Shown piece by piece: positions 8,425-16,449 of a stretch of 64,000 nt of DNA. The notes below the pieces were generated by a model that worked only from the letters and a program-made list of their open reading frames with translations, did not search any database and was not told the DNA's origin. Both the position numbers and the translations under genes were made by a program. Position 1 is the stretch's first letter; every line of letters starts with the position of its first letter. The stretch is taken from NCBI GenBank assembly GCA_963974215.1, contig CAXBBL010000001.1:1-64000 (forward strand). Reading direction: 5' to 3'. Source of the DNA: Croceimicrobium sp963974215 (GTDB lineage Bacteria; Bacteroidota; Bacteroidia; Flavobacteriales; Schleiferiaceae).

Positions 8425-9474
8425 GCCCTTTTCTGAGACCTTAATGTTGCTCTTATCACCTTCATTTATATCGAATCTACTTTTATCGATATCAAGCCAT
8501 TCGATTGCAGCGTTGGCGAAAATGTCTTCAACAATATTGCTTTCCAGATCCATTTCTTCAATAAAGGAACCTATTTCTAAATCTCCTAAAGGGAAAGGAT
8601 AATCGGAGCCCAACATAACACGCTTGCTACCTTGCATGGAAAGAATGTACTCCAATAATTTGGGGTCGTGAGTAATGCTATCCACCCAAAATTCGCCTAC
8701 ATATTGACGGGGGTTTACATTGTTATGAATGGCTACCAGATCGGGGCGACAATTATAGCCGTGTTCGATACGGCCTAAGGTGGGTAAAAAGGATCCACCT
8801 GCGTGCGAAAAACACACTCTGAGTTGAGGTAACTTTTCCAGTACGCCACCAAAAATCATGGAGCAAGCTGCACGGCTGGTTTCGGCTGGCATTCCCACGA
8901 GCCAAGGAAGCCAATATTTGCGCATATCAGCCATGCCCATCATGTTCCAAGGGTGAACCATTATGGCCATGCCTAATTCTTGGGCCGCCTCAAAAATGGG
9001 GAAGAATTCGGGTTCACTTAAGTTTTTATCGTTAATGTTCGAGCCAATTTGCACACCCAATAAACCAATTTCTTTGCAGCGTTCTAATTCAGCTATCGCC
9101 TCGTCGGCATCTTGCATTGGCAAGGTTCCTAGTCCGAGGTAGTTTTTGGGATAGTCTTTACAAAGCTGGGCAATGTCGTCGTTTAGATATTCTGCCAGCG
9201 CTTTGGTGTCTTTGGCGTTGGCCCAATAGGAAAACATTACGGGGATGGTACAAACTACTTGTACCTGTGTATTGAACTTTTGGTAATCGTCTATTCTCAC
9301 CTGCGGGTCCCAGCAATTGGGTTGAATCCGTCGGAAAAACTTATCGCCCTGCATCATATTGGCAGATCCGTCTTGGTTTTTCATCAGGTAGATAAAGTCT
9401 CCGTAGCCAAATTTCTCCGCAAAATTGGGGAGTCTTTCGGGTAGGATGTGGGTGTGCATATCAATTTTCAACAT
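8422..9474 (-). CDS. ACMSD-type amidohydrolase decarboxylase (kynurenine pathway)
   Basis: 350 aa. It resembles 2-amino-3-carboxymuconate-6-semialdehyde decarboxylase, which diverts tryptophan catabolism away from quinolinate. The amidohydrolase metal motif MHTHILPE is at residues 6-13, further metal or catalytic residues are expected at the His of MVHPWNMMG (near 175) and the His of CFSHAGGSF (near 224), and the terminal Asp is in MLGSDYPFP (near 291). Length and spacing fit ACMSD better than other amidohydrolases. The ATG begins 4 nt after a -7 box, so the transcript is probably nearly leaderless. Other kynurenine-pathway genes are absent from the window; the neighbour purF is not functionally linked. 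Confidence 0.85.
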   Translation of the reverse strand: MLKIDMHTHILPERLPNFAEKFGYGDFIYLMKNQDGSANMMQGDKFFRRIQPNCWDPQVRIDDYQKFNTQVQVVCTIPVMFSYWANAKDTKALAEYLNDDIAQLCKDYPKNYLGLGTLPMQDADEAIAELERCKEIGLLGVQIGSNINDKNLSEPEFFPIFEAAQELGMAIMVHPWNMMGMADMRKYWLPWLVGMPAETSRAACSMIFGGVLEKLPQLRVCFSHAGGSFLPTLGRIEHGYNCRPDLVAIHNNVNPRQYVGEFWVDSITHDPKLLEYILSMQGSKRVMLGSDYPFPLGDLEIGSFIEEMDLESNIVEDIFANAAIEWLDIDKSRFDINEGDKSNIKVSEKG

Positions 9475-9478
9475 GCTA

Positions 9479-9486
9479 CAAAAATA
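9479..9486 (-). promoter_or_regulatory. -7 box (TATTTTTG) of the ACMSD-type gene
   Basis: Exact TAnnTTTG on the minus strand. Only four bases separate its final G from the ATG at 9474, so transcription should begin at or next to the start codon. Confidence 0.6.
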
Positions 9487-9578
9487 AAATTTTCGCTGGC
9501 AGAAAGAGGAAATTGCGGATAAGAAATATTTAGTAGAGAATTAATAGGTCATTGTTTATAACTTACCAATGATTTAAT

Positions 9579-9586
9579 TACATTTG
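9579..9586 (+). promoter_or_regulatory. -7 box (TACATTTG) of prs
   Basis: Exact TAnnTTTG match, 51 nt upstream of the TTG start of prs. It probably drives prs, the L25 gene and pth as one transcript. Confidence 0.6.
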
Positions 9587-9637
9587 CAGCCCTTTTTTAA
9601 GGGAGTATAAAATAGTCAATTCCAAAGATTTAGAGAC

Positions 9638-10573
9638 TTGGTACCTAAAGCAAAAATATTTTCAACCCGTACTTCGCAGGATATAGCGGCTAAAATTGCA
9701 GCATCCTATGGTCTTCCCCTTGGTAAGGTAGAGATTCTGGAATTCAGCGATGGTGAATTCCAACCTTCTTTTGAAGAGACGGTTAGAGGGGGTCGAGTAT
9801 TTTTAGTAGGCTCTACTATGCAGCCTACACAAAACTTGATGGAATTGCTTTTAATGATTGACGCGGCAAAACGCGCATCGGCAAAGCACATCACGGTAGT
9901 TATGCCTTATTTCGGTTGGGCACGCCAAGATCGCAAGGACAAACCAAGGGTACCCATAGGGGCTAAAATGGTGGCCAACTTGCTTACAGCTGCAGGTGCG
10001 ACGCGTATTATGACAATGGATTTACACGCTGATCAAATTCAGGGATTCTTCGAAGTTCCGGTTGATCACGTATTTGCTTCATCCATTTTTGTTCCGCACA
10101 TTAAGTCTCAAAATTTAGAAAATCTTACCATCGCTTCTCCCGATATGGGTGGTTCCAAGCGCGCCAATAATTACGCGAAGTGGTTAACCAGTGAGATGGT
10201 AATTTGTTATAAGCAGCGCAAGAAAGCCAACGTTATTGAAAGAATGACGGTTATTGGTGATGTAGAAGGTCGCAATGTGGTACTTATCGATGATATGGTA
10301 GACACGGCGGGAACTTTAACGAAAGCGGCTGACATGTTAATGGAGAAAGGAGCCTTATCTGTGCAAGCCTATTGTACACATGGAGTGCTTTCTGGAAAAG
10401 CCATTGAAAGAATAGAAAACTCACAACTAACGCGTTTAGTTATTACCGATACCATCCCTCAAAAGAGTGGGTGCAGTAAGATAGAAGTTTTGCCGATTGC
10501 GGAGCTTTTTGCTAATATTATGCAGAAGGTTCACAATCACGAATCGATTAGTTCACATTTTTTAGAAAATTAA
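9638..10573 (+). CDS. prs: Ribose-phosphate pyrophosphokinase
   Basis: 311 aa. It makes PRPP from ribose 5-phosphate and ATP in the cytoplasm, feeding purine, pyrimidine, NAD, His and Trp synthesis. Visible family segments are DGEFQPSFEE near residue 31, YFGWARQDRK near 92, the divalent-cation segment MDLHADQIQGFF near 128, and the PRPP-binding loop VVLIDDMVDTAGT near 213. The start is TTG at 9638, giving MVPKAKIF; there is no ATG or GTG between an in-frame stop at 9608 and this TTG, and the length then matches the family. It is followed after 13 bp by the L25 gene and then pth, a common Bacteroidota order. Confidence 0.95.
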   Translation: MVPKAKIFSTRTSQDIAAKIAASYGLPLGKVEILEFSDGEFQPSFEETVRGGRVFLVGSTMQPTQNLMELLLMIDAAKRASAKHITVVMPYFGWARQDRKDKPRVPIGAKMVANLLTAAGATRIMTMDLHADQIQGFFEVPVDHVFASSIFVPHIKSQNLENLTIASPDMGGSKRANNYAKWLTSEMVICYKQRKKANVIERMTVIGDVEGRNVVLIDDMVDTAGTLTKAADMLMEKGALSVQAYCTHGVLSGKAIERIENSQLTRLVITDTIPQKSGCSKIEVLPIAELFANIMQKVHNHESISSHFLEN

Positions 10574-10586
10574 ATTCCCAGATACA

Positions 10587-11207
10587 ATGAGATCAGTAGC
10601 CATTGAGGGTAAAACCAGAGAGGAGCTAGGCTCTAAAAACGCTAAGCAGTTACGCCGTGAAGGTATGGTACCTTGCGTAATTTATGGTGGTGGCGAAAAC
10701 ATCCACTTTTACACCGATCACCGCAGTTTTAAAGAACTTCTTTATACTCCGGAAGCACTATTAGTAGTGGCTAACATTGACGGTAAAGAAGTTAAATGTG
10801 TGGTTCGCGACAGCCAATACCATCCCGTTACGGAGGCCATCGAACATGTTGATTTCTTCCAATTAACAGACGGCCAACCGGTAGAAATTGTTGCACCTAT
10901 TAATTTAGTAGGTAATCCGCGTGGTGTGCGTAATGGTGGTAAGTTGAAATTCAACCTTCGTCGTTTAACCATACGTGCTACGGAAGAAAACCTTCCAGGT
11001 ATGATCGACTTAAATGTTGAGAACCTGAAAATTGGTCAGTCTTTAAGAGTAAGCGATATTCCTGCTGCAGGTTTTGAGATCTTAGGTGATCCTTCTCGTT
11101 CAGTAGTAGCTATTAAAACTTCTCGTAACGTTGTTGCAGAAGATGATGAAGACGAAGCAGAAGATGCTGAAGGCACAGAAGCTTCAGCGGAAACAGCTGA
11201 AGCATAA
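10587..11207 (+). CDS. rplY: 50S ribosomal protein L25/general stress protein Ctc
   Basis: 206 aa. It binds 5S rRNA in the large ribosomal subunit. The N-terminal L25 beta-barrel occupies about residues 1-95 (start MRSVAIEGKTREELG, with LRREGMVPCVIYGGG), followed by the C-terminal TL5/CTC domain to about 185. The tail is very acidic (EDDEDEAEDAEGTE), as usual in this phylum. This is the long two-domain CTC form, not the short E. coli form. It lies between prs and pth in a probable operon. Confidence 0.93.
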   Translation: MRSVAIEGKTREELGSKNAKQLRREGMVPCVIYGGGENIHFYTDHRSFKELLYTPEALLVVANIDGKEVKCVVRDSQYHPVTEAIEHVDFFQLTDGQPVEIVAPINLVGNPRGVRNGGKLKFNLRRLTIRATEENLPGMIDLNVENLKIGQSLRVSDIPAAGFEILGDPSRSVVAIKTSRNVVAEDDEDEAEDAEGTEASAETAEA

Positions 11208-11218
11208 ATAGCTTTATC

Positions 11219-11782
11219 GTGACTAAGTATCTCATTGCCGGATTAGGAAACATTGGCGCTGAGTACGAGGCCACTCGTCATAATATAGGATTTGAGGTGC
11301 TAGATGCTCTGTTGAGAGGGTCTAGCATTTCTTTTTCCAGTGGCCGCTATGCCTCAGTGGCAAAGCTAAAGGTGAAAAACAAAGAACTTATTCTTATTAA
11401 GCCTACCACCTTTATGAACTTGAGCGGCAAGGCGGTAAATTATTGGTTGCAGCAAGAAAAAATCCCGCTGCAAAATCTTTTGGTGGTAGTAGATGAACTA
11501 GCACTAGACCTTGGTATGTTACGCCTTAAAATGAAGGGTAGCGACGGAGGTCACAATGGTCTCAAACACATCAATCAAGTATTGGGTAGGCAAGATTATG
11601 CCCGTTTGCGTTTTGGCATAGGGAATGATTTCGCTAAAGGTCAGCAAATTGACTTCGTTTTGGGCGAATGGACATCTTCCGAAAGGAAAATCATAGACCC
11701 CAAAATTGAAAAAGCAGCGGAAGCCATCAAGTCTTTTGCCCTAGCTGGTCCGCAGATCACCATGAACCAGTTTAACGGCTAG
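11219..11782 (+). CDS. pth: Peptidyl-tRNA hydrolase
   Basis: 187 aa. It frees tRNAs from peptidyl-tRNA that dropped off ribosomes. Family signatures are LIAGLGNIGAEYEATRHNIGFEVLD at residues 5-29 (catalytic His near 21), KPTTFMNLSG near 62, and KGSDGGHNGLKHI near 105. The start is GTG at 11219, 11 bp after the L25 stop codon, and leaves the Rossmann-like first strand at the very N-terminus as expected. Third gene of the prs-rplY-pth cluster. Confidence 0.95.
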   Translation: MTKYLIAGLGNIGAEYEATRHNIGFEVLDALLRGSSISFSSGRYASVAKLKVKNKELILIKPTTFMNLSGKAVNYWLQQEKIPLQNLLVVVDELALDLGMLRLKMKGSDGGHNGLKHINQVLGRQDYARLRFGIGNDFAKGQQIDFVLGEWTSSERKIIDPKIEKAAEAIKSFALAGPQITMNQFNG

Positions 11783-11922
11783 GTTTTTTGTATATCCTTT
11801 TTCATTGTTTTTTGCATGATGTTGGCCTGCTAGCCGGAGTCTTTTTATGTAATGACATACTCGTATCTGAGTGTGGTATACCAAGACTAAGAACCTGAGT
11901 GTGGTTCATCACATCTGATATT

Positions 11923-12306
11923 TTAAATCTGAGCTACTAAGTACTCCTTTAAACAGGCCTGATGATCGCTTAAAAATTCCTCAATTTCCTCGAGGAACTC
12001 ATCCTGTTTTTGCTGGCGATTAATGGTTAAGTGAATCACTACTGCATCGCGGGCGGGTGGATAGCCCGCAGTAACTGTCCAACAAAGTGCATTCGGACAT
12101 TCGTCTAGGGCGAAACGCAGGCCGCCTTTAATAAGACTTCGGCTTAAGGTAAACTCACCCCAAATTCCTCCAATGGAAAGATTGGTTTCACTGGCTTCTT
12201 CCAGACTAAAGAACTCATTGCTAAAACGATCGAGGTGTTTTAATTGCAGCTTCTCTCGTAGTTCTTCTTCGCTGCTAGTGACTGCAACGATTTTAAAAAA
12301 TTCCAT
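11923..12306 (-). CDS. Hypothetical cytoplasmic protein
   Basis: 127 aa without signal peptide or membrane segment. I do not recognise the family. It has an acidic, partly helical ends (SSEEELREKLQLKHLDRF and FLEEIEEFLSDHQ) around a central beta-like part with LSIGGIWGEFTLSR, CPNALCWTVTAGYPPARDAVVIHLTI. Codon use looks like its neighbours. It is transcribed alone and converges with pth. Confidence 0.55.
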   Translation of the reverse strand: MEFFKIVAVTSSEEELREKLQLKHLDRFSNEFFSLEEASETNLSIGGIWGEFTLSRSLIKGGLRFALDECPNALCWTVTAGYPPARDAVVIHLTINRQQKQDEFLEEIEEFLSDHQACLKEYLVAQI

Positions 12307-12416
12307 GACATTACTCTTTGCGTAAAGCTAGAGCCTTGGGGACTTTAGGCCTATGATATTTATCAAGACTCAAGTTTTTTATGGAGGCTGAGCTCGGCTT
12401 ACAACAAAGCCGTAAC

Positions 12417-12515
12417 AGAATTGGATTTCCGCTCCACCTGCCCACTAGCAAAATCGCCTGGCTACCCTACAACTGAATTCCAGCTGAATTCCCTCCCTCC
12501 GCCTTCCAAGGTATT
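12417..12515 (+). repeat. Diverged intergenic repeat, copy A (upstream of the LruC gene)
   Basis: The core at 12439-12480 aligns without gaps to 14544-14585, with 33 of 42 bases identical; it includes the shared segments AAATCGC-TGGCTAC and GAATTC. Similarity continues through CTCC/TCTC-rich sequence ending GCCTTC. It contains no coding frame. Confidence 0.65.
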
Positions 12516-12633
12516 AGGCAGGGGTTTTTACAGATTCTAATTTCAGCAGGTTCATTCATTCCTGCCAACTCACATCAGACATCTAACTATCTAATACTAA
12601 CTACTTAATATAACCCCCTCATCCGAAAATAAT

Positions 12634-12686
12634 GTTATTTCATCGAGAAATTCTGTTATTTCACCTAGAACGGCCCTTATCTTTAC
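12634..12686 (+). promoter_or_regulatory. Two 16-bp operator-like repeats and -7 box of the LruC gene
   Basis: GTTATTTCATCGAGAA (12634-12649) and GTTATTTCACCTAGAA (12655-12670) match at 14 of 16 bases, start 21 bp apart (two helical turns), and each contains a TTTC-N5-GAA dyad. The -7-like TATCTTTA is at 12679-12686, 19 nt before the ATG. The arrangement suggests a dimeric regulator binding twice on one DNA face. Confidence 0.55.
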
Positions 12687-12705
12687 ATGGTTAATAATCC
12701 CCATT

Positions 12706-14427
12706 ATGAAAAAGATTGTAAGCCTATTAACCTTAGCACTGATTGTGCAAGCTTGTAACAAAGACAAAGAAACGAATAGCAATACCATAGTTGACAATAC
12801 GAGTTTTGAAACTTTGGTTGCGCCCAGCGATTTTAACTGGAGTAGCAGCAAAAGCGGAGAAATAGAAGTGAATTTAATTGCCAGTCCAGAAACTCCTATT
12901 AACCTTGACGGTGGCTTGCTTTATATTAAAGATGCCTATGATAATATTTTAGCGCAAGAAAAGATTGTTGGCACCAAAGCTACTTTCAATATTAATCTGC
13001 CTGCTTTAGGATCTAATCTCAAGTATTTCCTTCCTGCAACGGGTGAAGAATGGCCTTTAGAAGAAATAGGCTCGGTTAGCCTAAACCTGATAAACCCACT
13101 TGATCTCGCTTTCACAAATAAGACCGGAAAGCAAACCATGTCGCGTAAGCAAAATTCATTAAACTCTGGAACAAACATTTTGGGTAATGCCGATTTTGAG
13201 CTTAATGATTTTTACGGCAATGCCGGATCTGCTTATAACCCAACTTCGGGAATTATAGACGAGGGCAAGTGGATAATTGTCGATAATGACTATACCTGGA
13301 GCACCGAAGGTGGCAGTAAAGTAGTGAAAGCTAAAGATAATCGCTGGACACATATTTGGCAGCTTCACACCGTAAATCCAGGAGACAGTATTTACTTCAA
13401 CACCGATTTCTCTGGTGATGTGAGGGCCTTTTTATTTTTCTATACCAATGCGAACTCTACTTCACACATAGCTTATGAATTTTTAGAATTGCCCAGCAAC
13501 TCAGAAGGAATTAAAACTGTTGTTCCCGCAGGTGCTACGGTGGTTTCGGCCTTACTAAACTTCGTAGACGGAGCGTGGGTAGACAACGCCTTCCTAAGTA
13601 ATCCTGCTGCCATTGTTGATGCCGATGGTGATGGGGTTGTCGATGGCGATGATGCCTTTCCTAACGATCCTACTAGAGCTTACATTACCTTTTTCCCAGC
13701 GGCAGGTCGTCAGACTTTGGCTTTCGAAGATTTATGGCCGAGTAAGGGGGATTATGATTTCAACGATCTTATTGTAAACGTTAAAGTGAGTTTAACTCGT
13801 GATGCTTCTTTAAATTGGGTTTCGGCCGATTATGAAATTGCTTTAGATGCCGTGGGCGCGGGCTTAAGCAGCGGTTTAGCCATGCGCTTAGTGGATGCCA
13901 GCAAGCAGACTAAAACCAATATTATTGCCTCTATATCTGGTGATGCCAGTGCCGATCCTGATGTTACCAATGGACTTATCATCTTTAACAATCCCGATGA
14001 ATTAAGAAGTCAATATTACACCAATACCGATCCTAATCAGAGCACTACTACTCCCGATACGGCGAAGTTTACCATTAACTTTAGCGCGAACGACGGCTCC
14101 GCCATTTTACCCGATTTCTACATCTTTAGAAGCAACGATCGTGGTCGCGAAGTGCATTTACCGGGTTTTGCGGGTACCGCTGCCGCAGATGCCTCACTTT
14201 ACAATACCGACGATGATGTAAATGGCACCTATAAAACAGCAAATGGTTTACCTTGGGCCATGGAGTTAATTTTGGATGGAACTAGTTTCCAACACCCTAA
14301 TGAAACGGTAGACATGATTGAGGCTTATCCGAACTTTGGCAACTGGGCTAGCAGCGGCGGTGGCAGTAATGCCGATTGGTATCAAGCACCTGCTCCTGGA
14401 AAAACTATTGATATTAGCGGAAATTAA
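12706..14427 (+). CDS. LruC-domain lipoprotein
   Basis: 573 aa. Lipobox Cys is at residue 17 (LIVQACNKD), giving an outer-membrane lipoprotein. The middle has an Asp-rich, calcium-binding-like stretch DADGDGVVDGDD near residue 306 as in thrombospondin type 3 repeats. The C-terminal 220 residues form the LruC domain, recognised by FEDLWPSKGDYDFNDLIVN near 343 and the end segment IEAYPNFGNWA near 540. LruC proteins are lipoproteins named from Leptospira and common in Bacteroidota; their function is not settled. The gene stands between two diverged repeat copies and behind a doubled operator-like site, so it may be a regulated accessory surface protein. Confidence 0.88.
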   Translation: MKKIVSLLTLALIVQACNKDKETNSNTIVDNTSFETLVAPSDFNWSSSKSGEIEVNLIASPETPINLDGGLLYIKDAYDNILAQEKIVGTKATFNINLPALGSNLKYFLPATGEEWPLEEIGSVSLNLINPLDLAFTNKTGKQTMSRKQNSLNSGTNILGNADFELNDFYGNAGSAYNPTSGIIDEGKWIIVDNDYTWSTEGGSKVVKAKDNRWTHIWQLHTVNPGDSIYFNTDFSGDVRAFLFFYTNANSTSHIAYEFLELPSNSEGIKTVVPAGATVVSALLNFVDGAWVDNAFLSNPAAIVDADGDGVVDGDDAFPNDPTRAYITFFPAAGRQTLAFEDLWPSKGDYDFNDLIVNVKVSLTRDASLNWVSADYEIALDAVGAGLSSGLAMRLVDASKQTKTNIIASISGDASADPDVTNGLIIFNNPDELRSQYYTNTDPNQSTTTPDTAKFTINFSANDGSAILPDFYIFRSNDRGREVHLPGFAGTAAADASLYNTDDDVNGTYKTANGLPWAMELILDGTSFQHPNETVDMIEAYPNFGNWASSGGGSNADWYQAPAPGKTIDISGN

Positions 14428-14441
14428 AAGTTTTAGCCCAT

Positions 14442-14480
14442 AGATATTAGTAGTGAGTATTGATCTAACTACTAATATCT
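14442..14480. repeat. Perfect 13-bp hairpin after the LruC gene
   Basis: AGATATTAGTAGT (14442-14454) pairs with ACTACTAATATCT (14468-14480) around a 13-nt loop, 14 bp after the LruC stop codon. It may serve as a terminator but lacks a T run. Confidence 0.65.
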
Positions 14481-14514
14481 AAGTGCTTTAAAATGAATCG
14501 CTTCTCTACCCAAA

Positions 14515-14605
14515 CCGAATTAGAATCGGGTTTTCTCGTCACTCGTCCACTTGATAAATCGCTTGGCTACACTAAAACCGAATTCTTCTCTCTGCCTTCT
14601 ATTGC
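14515..14605 (+). repeat. Diverged intergenic repeat, copy B (downstream of the LruC gene)
   Basis: Partner of copy A in the same orientation. Its core at 14544-14585 matches 12439-12480 at 33 of 42 positions without gaps, then continues as TTCTCTCTGCCTTC against CTCCCTCCGCCTTC of copy A. Confidence 0.65.
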
Positions 14606-14701
14606 CCCAGACACTGGGACTTACGGATGTTTGTTTTAGAAACCTCACACTCTAGTATTGATCAAACCAATCTCAGGACTCACTACTAATATCTCTGTAC
14701 T

Positions 14702-15487
14702 CTAAAAAACCCTCAACTTCTCTAAAATAATCTCCAAAGCTTCTACCCGAGCTTCGGTTTTATGGTCGGCTCGAATAATATGCCAAGGAGCTAGTGCGGT
14801 ATTGGTTTTTCGAAACATATCCTCTTTGTACTCCGTGTATTTATCCCATAATTCTTGGGCTTGCTCATCTACTTTAGTGATTTTCCAGCGCTTGAGCGGA
14901 CTGCTTTTAATGTCTTTGAAACGAGCGGCTTGCTCCTCTTTGCTAATGGAGAAATAGAGCTTAATTAGGGTGGTGTCTGATTCCGAAATCATGCGTTCGA
15001 AATCGTTTACCTGATTCATGAAAATCTCGTACTGCTTGGGACTGCAAAAGCCGTTTACGGGCTCCACTACCGCGCGATTATACCAGCTGCGATCGAAGAA
15101 AACGATTTCACCTGGCATAGGTAATTTGTTCACATAACGCTGAAAATACCACTGTCCCTCTTCTTCTTCGCTCGGTTTAGGAAGAGCCACAATGCGGTAA
15201 TGCCGGGGATTGATATGAGCGGAGATTCTGCGAATAGCGCCCCCCTTTCCTGCGGCGTCTCTTCCCTCGAAAAGAACCACTACCTTCTTGTTGTTTTCGA
15301 TTATCCAATTTTGTACTTTAATAAGCTCTGCTTGCAGTTCGCGCAGGCGTAACTCGTACTTAGCTAGGCGCAGGGCGCGTGGAACATCTACTTTTTTATC
15401 CGAAAATAATTGCTTGAGGCCCAAGGGTGAATTGAGTAATTCGAGGTCTTCGGGTGAAAGATCGAGGAGCGTGTTTTTAGCGGTCAT
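14702..15487 (-). CDS. ppk2: Polyphosphate kinase 2 family protein (second of pair)
   Basis: 261 aa. PPK2 enzymes transfer phosphate between polyphosphate and nucleotides, in this class usually making ADP/GDP or ATP/GTP from polyphosphate. Walker A is FEGRDAAGKGG near residue 74; the Walker B region is IVFFDRSWYNRAVVEPVNGFC near 126, and the lid-type Arg-rich segment KEEQAARFKDIKSSPLKRWK is near 184. It is the one-domain form. Its ATG lies one base after the stop of a second ppk2 gene, so the two are certainly cotranscribed. The two proteins are similar along their whole length, indicating tandem duplication. Confidence 0.92.
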   Translation of the reverse strand: MTAKNTLLDLSPEDLELLNSPLGLKQLFSDKKVDVPRALRLAKYELRLRELQAELIKVQNWIIENNKKVVVLFEGRDAAGKGGAIRRISAHINPRHYRIVALPKPSEEEEGQWYFQRYVNKLPMPGEIVFFDRSWYNRAVVEPVNGFCSPKQYEIFMNQVNDFERMISESDTTLIKLYFSISKEEQAARFKDIKSSPLKRWKITKVDEQAQELWDKYTEYKEDMFRKTNTALAPWHIIRADHKTEARVEALEIILEKLRVF

Positions 15488-15488
15488 C

Positions 15489-16334
15489 TTAAATGTCTAT
15501 TTGTTCGATGTGGCGGTAATAGCGCACCACAACATTAGGATCAGGGAGCAAAGTGGTTTTGTTGTTTTTGCGATTGCTGTAATCGAACTGTGATAAAACG
15601 TAGCGAATGCTTTCCAAGCGAGCCTCGCGTTTGTTGTTGGTTTTAATGATTATCCACGGACTAAAAGTGGTATGACTTTTAGAAAACATCTTCTCTTTAT
15701 AATGGGTATAAGAGTCCCAAAGCTTCTGCCCCATCATATCCACGGGCGAAAATTTCCACTCTTTAAGAGGATTGCTCATGCGCGACTTAAAGCGTTTTGC
15801 TTGCTCATCTTTGGAGATGGAAAACCAAAATTTAATGACAATTACACCGTCTTCATACAGCATGTGCTCGAAGGCAGGAACTTGTACCATAAAACGTTTG
15901 TATTCTGCTTTGGAGCAGAAGCCCATAACAGGTTCTACCACGGCACGATTATACCAGCTGCGGTCGAAAAAAACGATTTCACCAGGATTGGGCATCTCTT
16001 TAATATAGCGACGGAAATACCATTGCCCCTTTTCTACTTCAGTGGGCTTAGATAGCGCCACCACTCGCATAGAGCGCGGATTAAGATGCTCGGCAAATCG
16101 CTTTATGGATCCACCTTTACCCGCGGCGTCACGACCTTCGAATAATACCGCCACTCGTAACTTATGTTTTGCAACCCAGCGTTGGAGGTTTACTAACTCG
16201 GTTTGAAGAAGTTTAAGCTCTTCTTCATAGCGTTGGTTGCGCAGAATCTTTTGGATTTTCATGCCTTTTTGATCGGCTAAATCCATTAAATCCTTGCGGT
16301 TGTGAACTTTGCTCAGTTCTTCGAGACTGTACAT
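15489..16334 (-). CDS. ppk2: Polyphosphate kinase 2 family protein (first of pair)
   Basis: 281 aa. Same fold as the downstream paralogue: Walker A FEGRDAAGKGG near residue 68, Walker B region IVFFDRSWYNRAVVEPVMGFC near 119, and the lid KDEQAKRFKSRMSNPLKEWK near 177. It has a longer N-terminus and an extra 20-residue C-terminal tail. Having two adjacent copies may reflect split nucleotide specificity (for example AMP/GMP versus ADP/GDP) or a heteromer; sequence alone does not decide. It is divergent from the lipoprotein gene at 16450. Confidence 0.92.
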   Translation of the reverse strand: MYSLEELSKVHNRKDLMDLADQKGMKIQKILRNQRYEEELKLLQTELVNLQRWVAKHKLRVAVLFEGRDAAGKGGSIKRFAEHLNPRSMRVVALSKPTEVEKGQWYFRRYIKEMPNPGEIVFFDRSWYNRAVVEPVMGFCSKAEYKRFMVQVPAFEHMLYEDGVIVIKFWFSISKDEQAKRFKSRMSNPLKEWKFSPVDMMGQKLWDSYTHYKEKMFSKSHTTFSPWIIIKTNNKREARLESIRYVLSQFDYSNRKNNKTTLLPDPNVVVRYYRHIEQIDI

Positions 16335-16417
16335 GTATAGGGCTAAGCTTAAGAATAAATGATGCCCTAAGTTAAGGATAATTTGCGCGAGAAAGAATCT
16401 AAATAGCTCACGTTATT

Positions 16418-16425
16418 TACCTTTG
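16418..16425 (+). promoter_or_regulatory. -7 box (TACCTTTG) of the lipoprotein at 16450
   Basis: Exact TAnnTTTG, 24 nt before the ATG at 16450. It overlaps the TTG at 16423, which therefore cannot be the translation start. Confidence 0.6.
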
Positions 16426-16449
16426 GCCATTGTTTTAAAACACTCCTCC

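Larger units (their letters stand above)
12307..12705. other. Intergenic region upstream of the LruC gene, with repeat copy and operator-like sites
   Basis: No gene is evident. It contains one copy of a dispersed repeat (about 12417-12515), TAACTA/AATACTAACTACT motif remnants near 12585-12605, and two direct 16-bp repeats just upstream of a TATCTTTA -7 box. Confidence 0.6.
14442..14694. repeat. Element bounded by perfect 17-bp inverted repeats
   Basis: AGATATTAGTAGTGAGT (14442-14458) is exactly repeated in inverted orientation at 14678-14694. The enclosed 219 bp contain copy B of the dispersed repeat and a second AGTATTGATC at 14654. No transposase frame is present. It fills the gap between the convergent LruC and ppk2 genes. 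Confidence 0.7.

Noticed and set aside
14442..14694. Insertion sequence
   Set aside because: There is no transposase frame inside the inverted repeats; at most a non-autonomous element.
16423..16449. Upstream TTG start for the small lipoprotein
   Set aside because: The TTG lies inside the -7 box TACCTTTG, so it cannot be in the transcript; the ATG at 16450 begins a lipoprotein signal.
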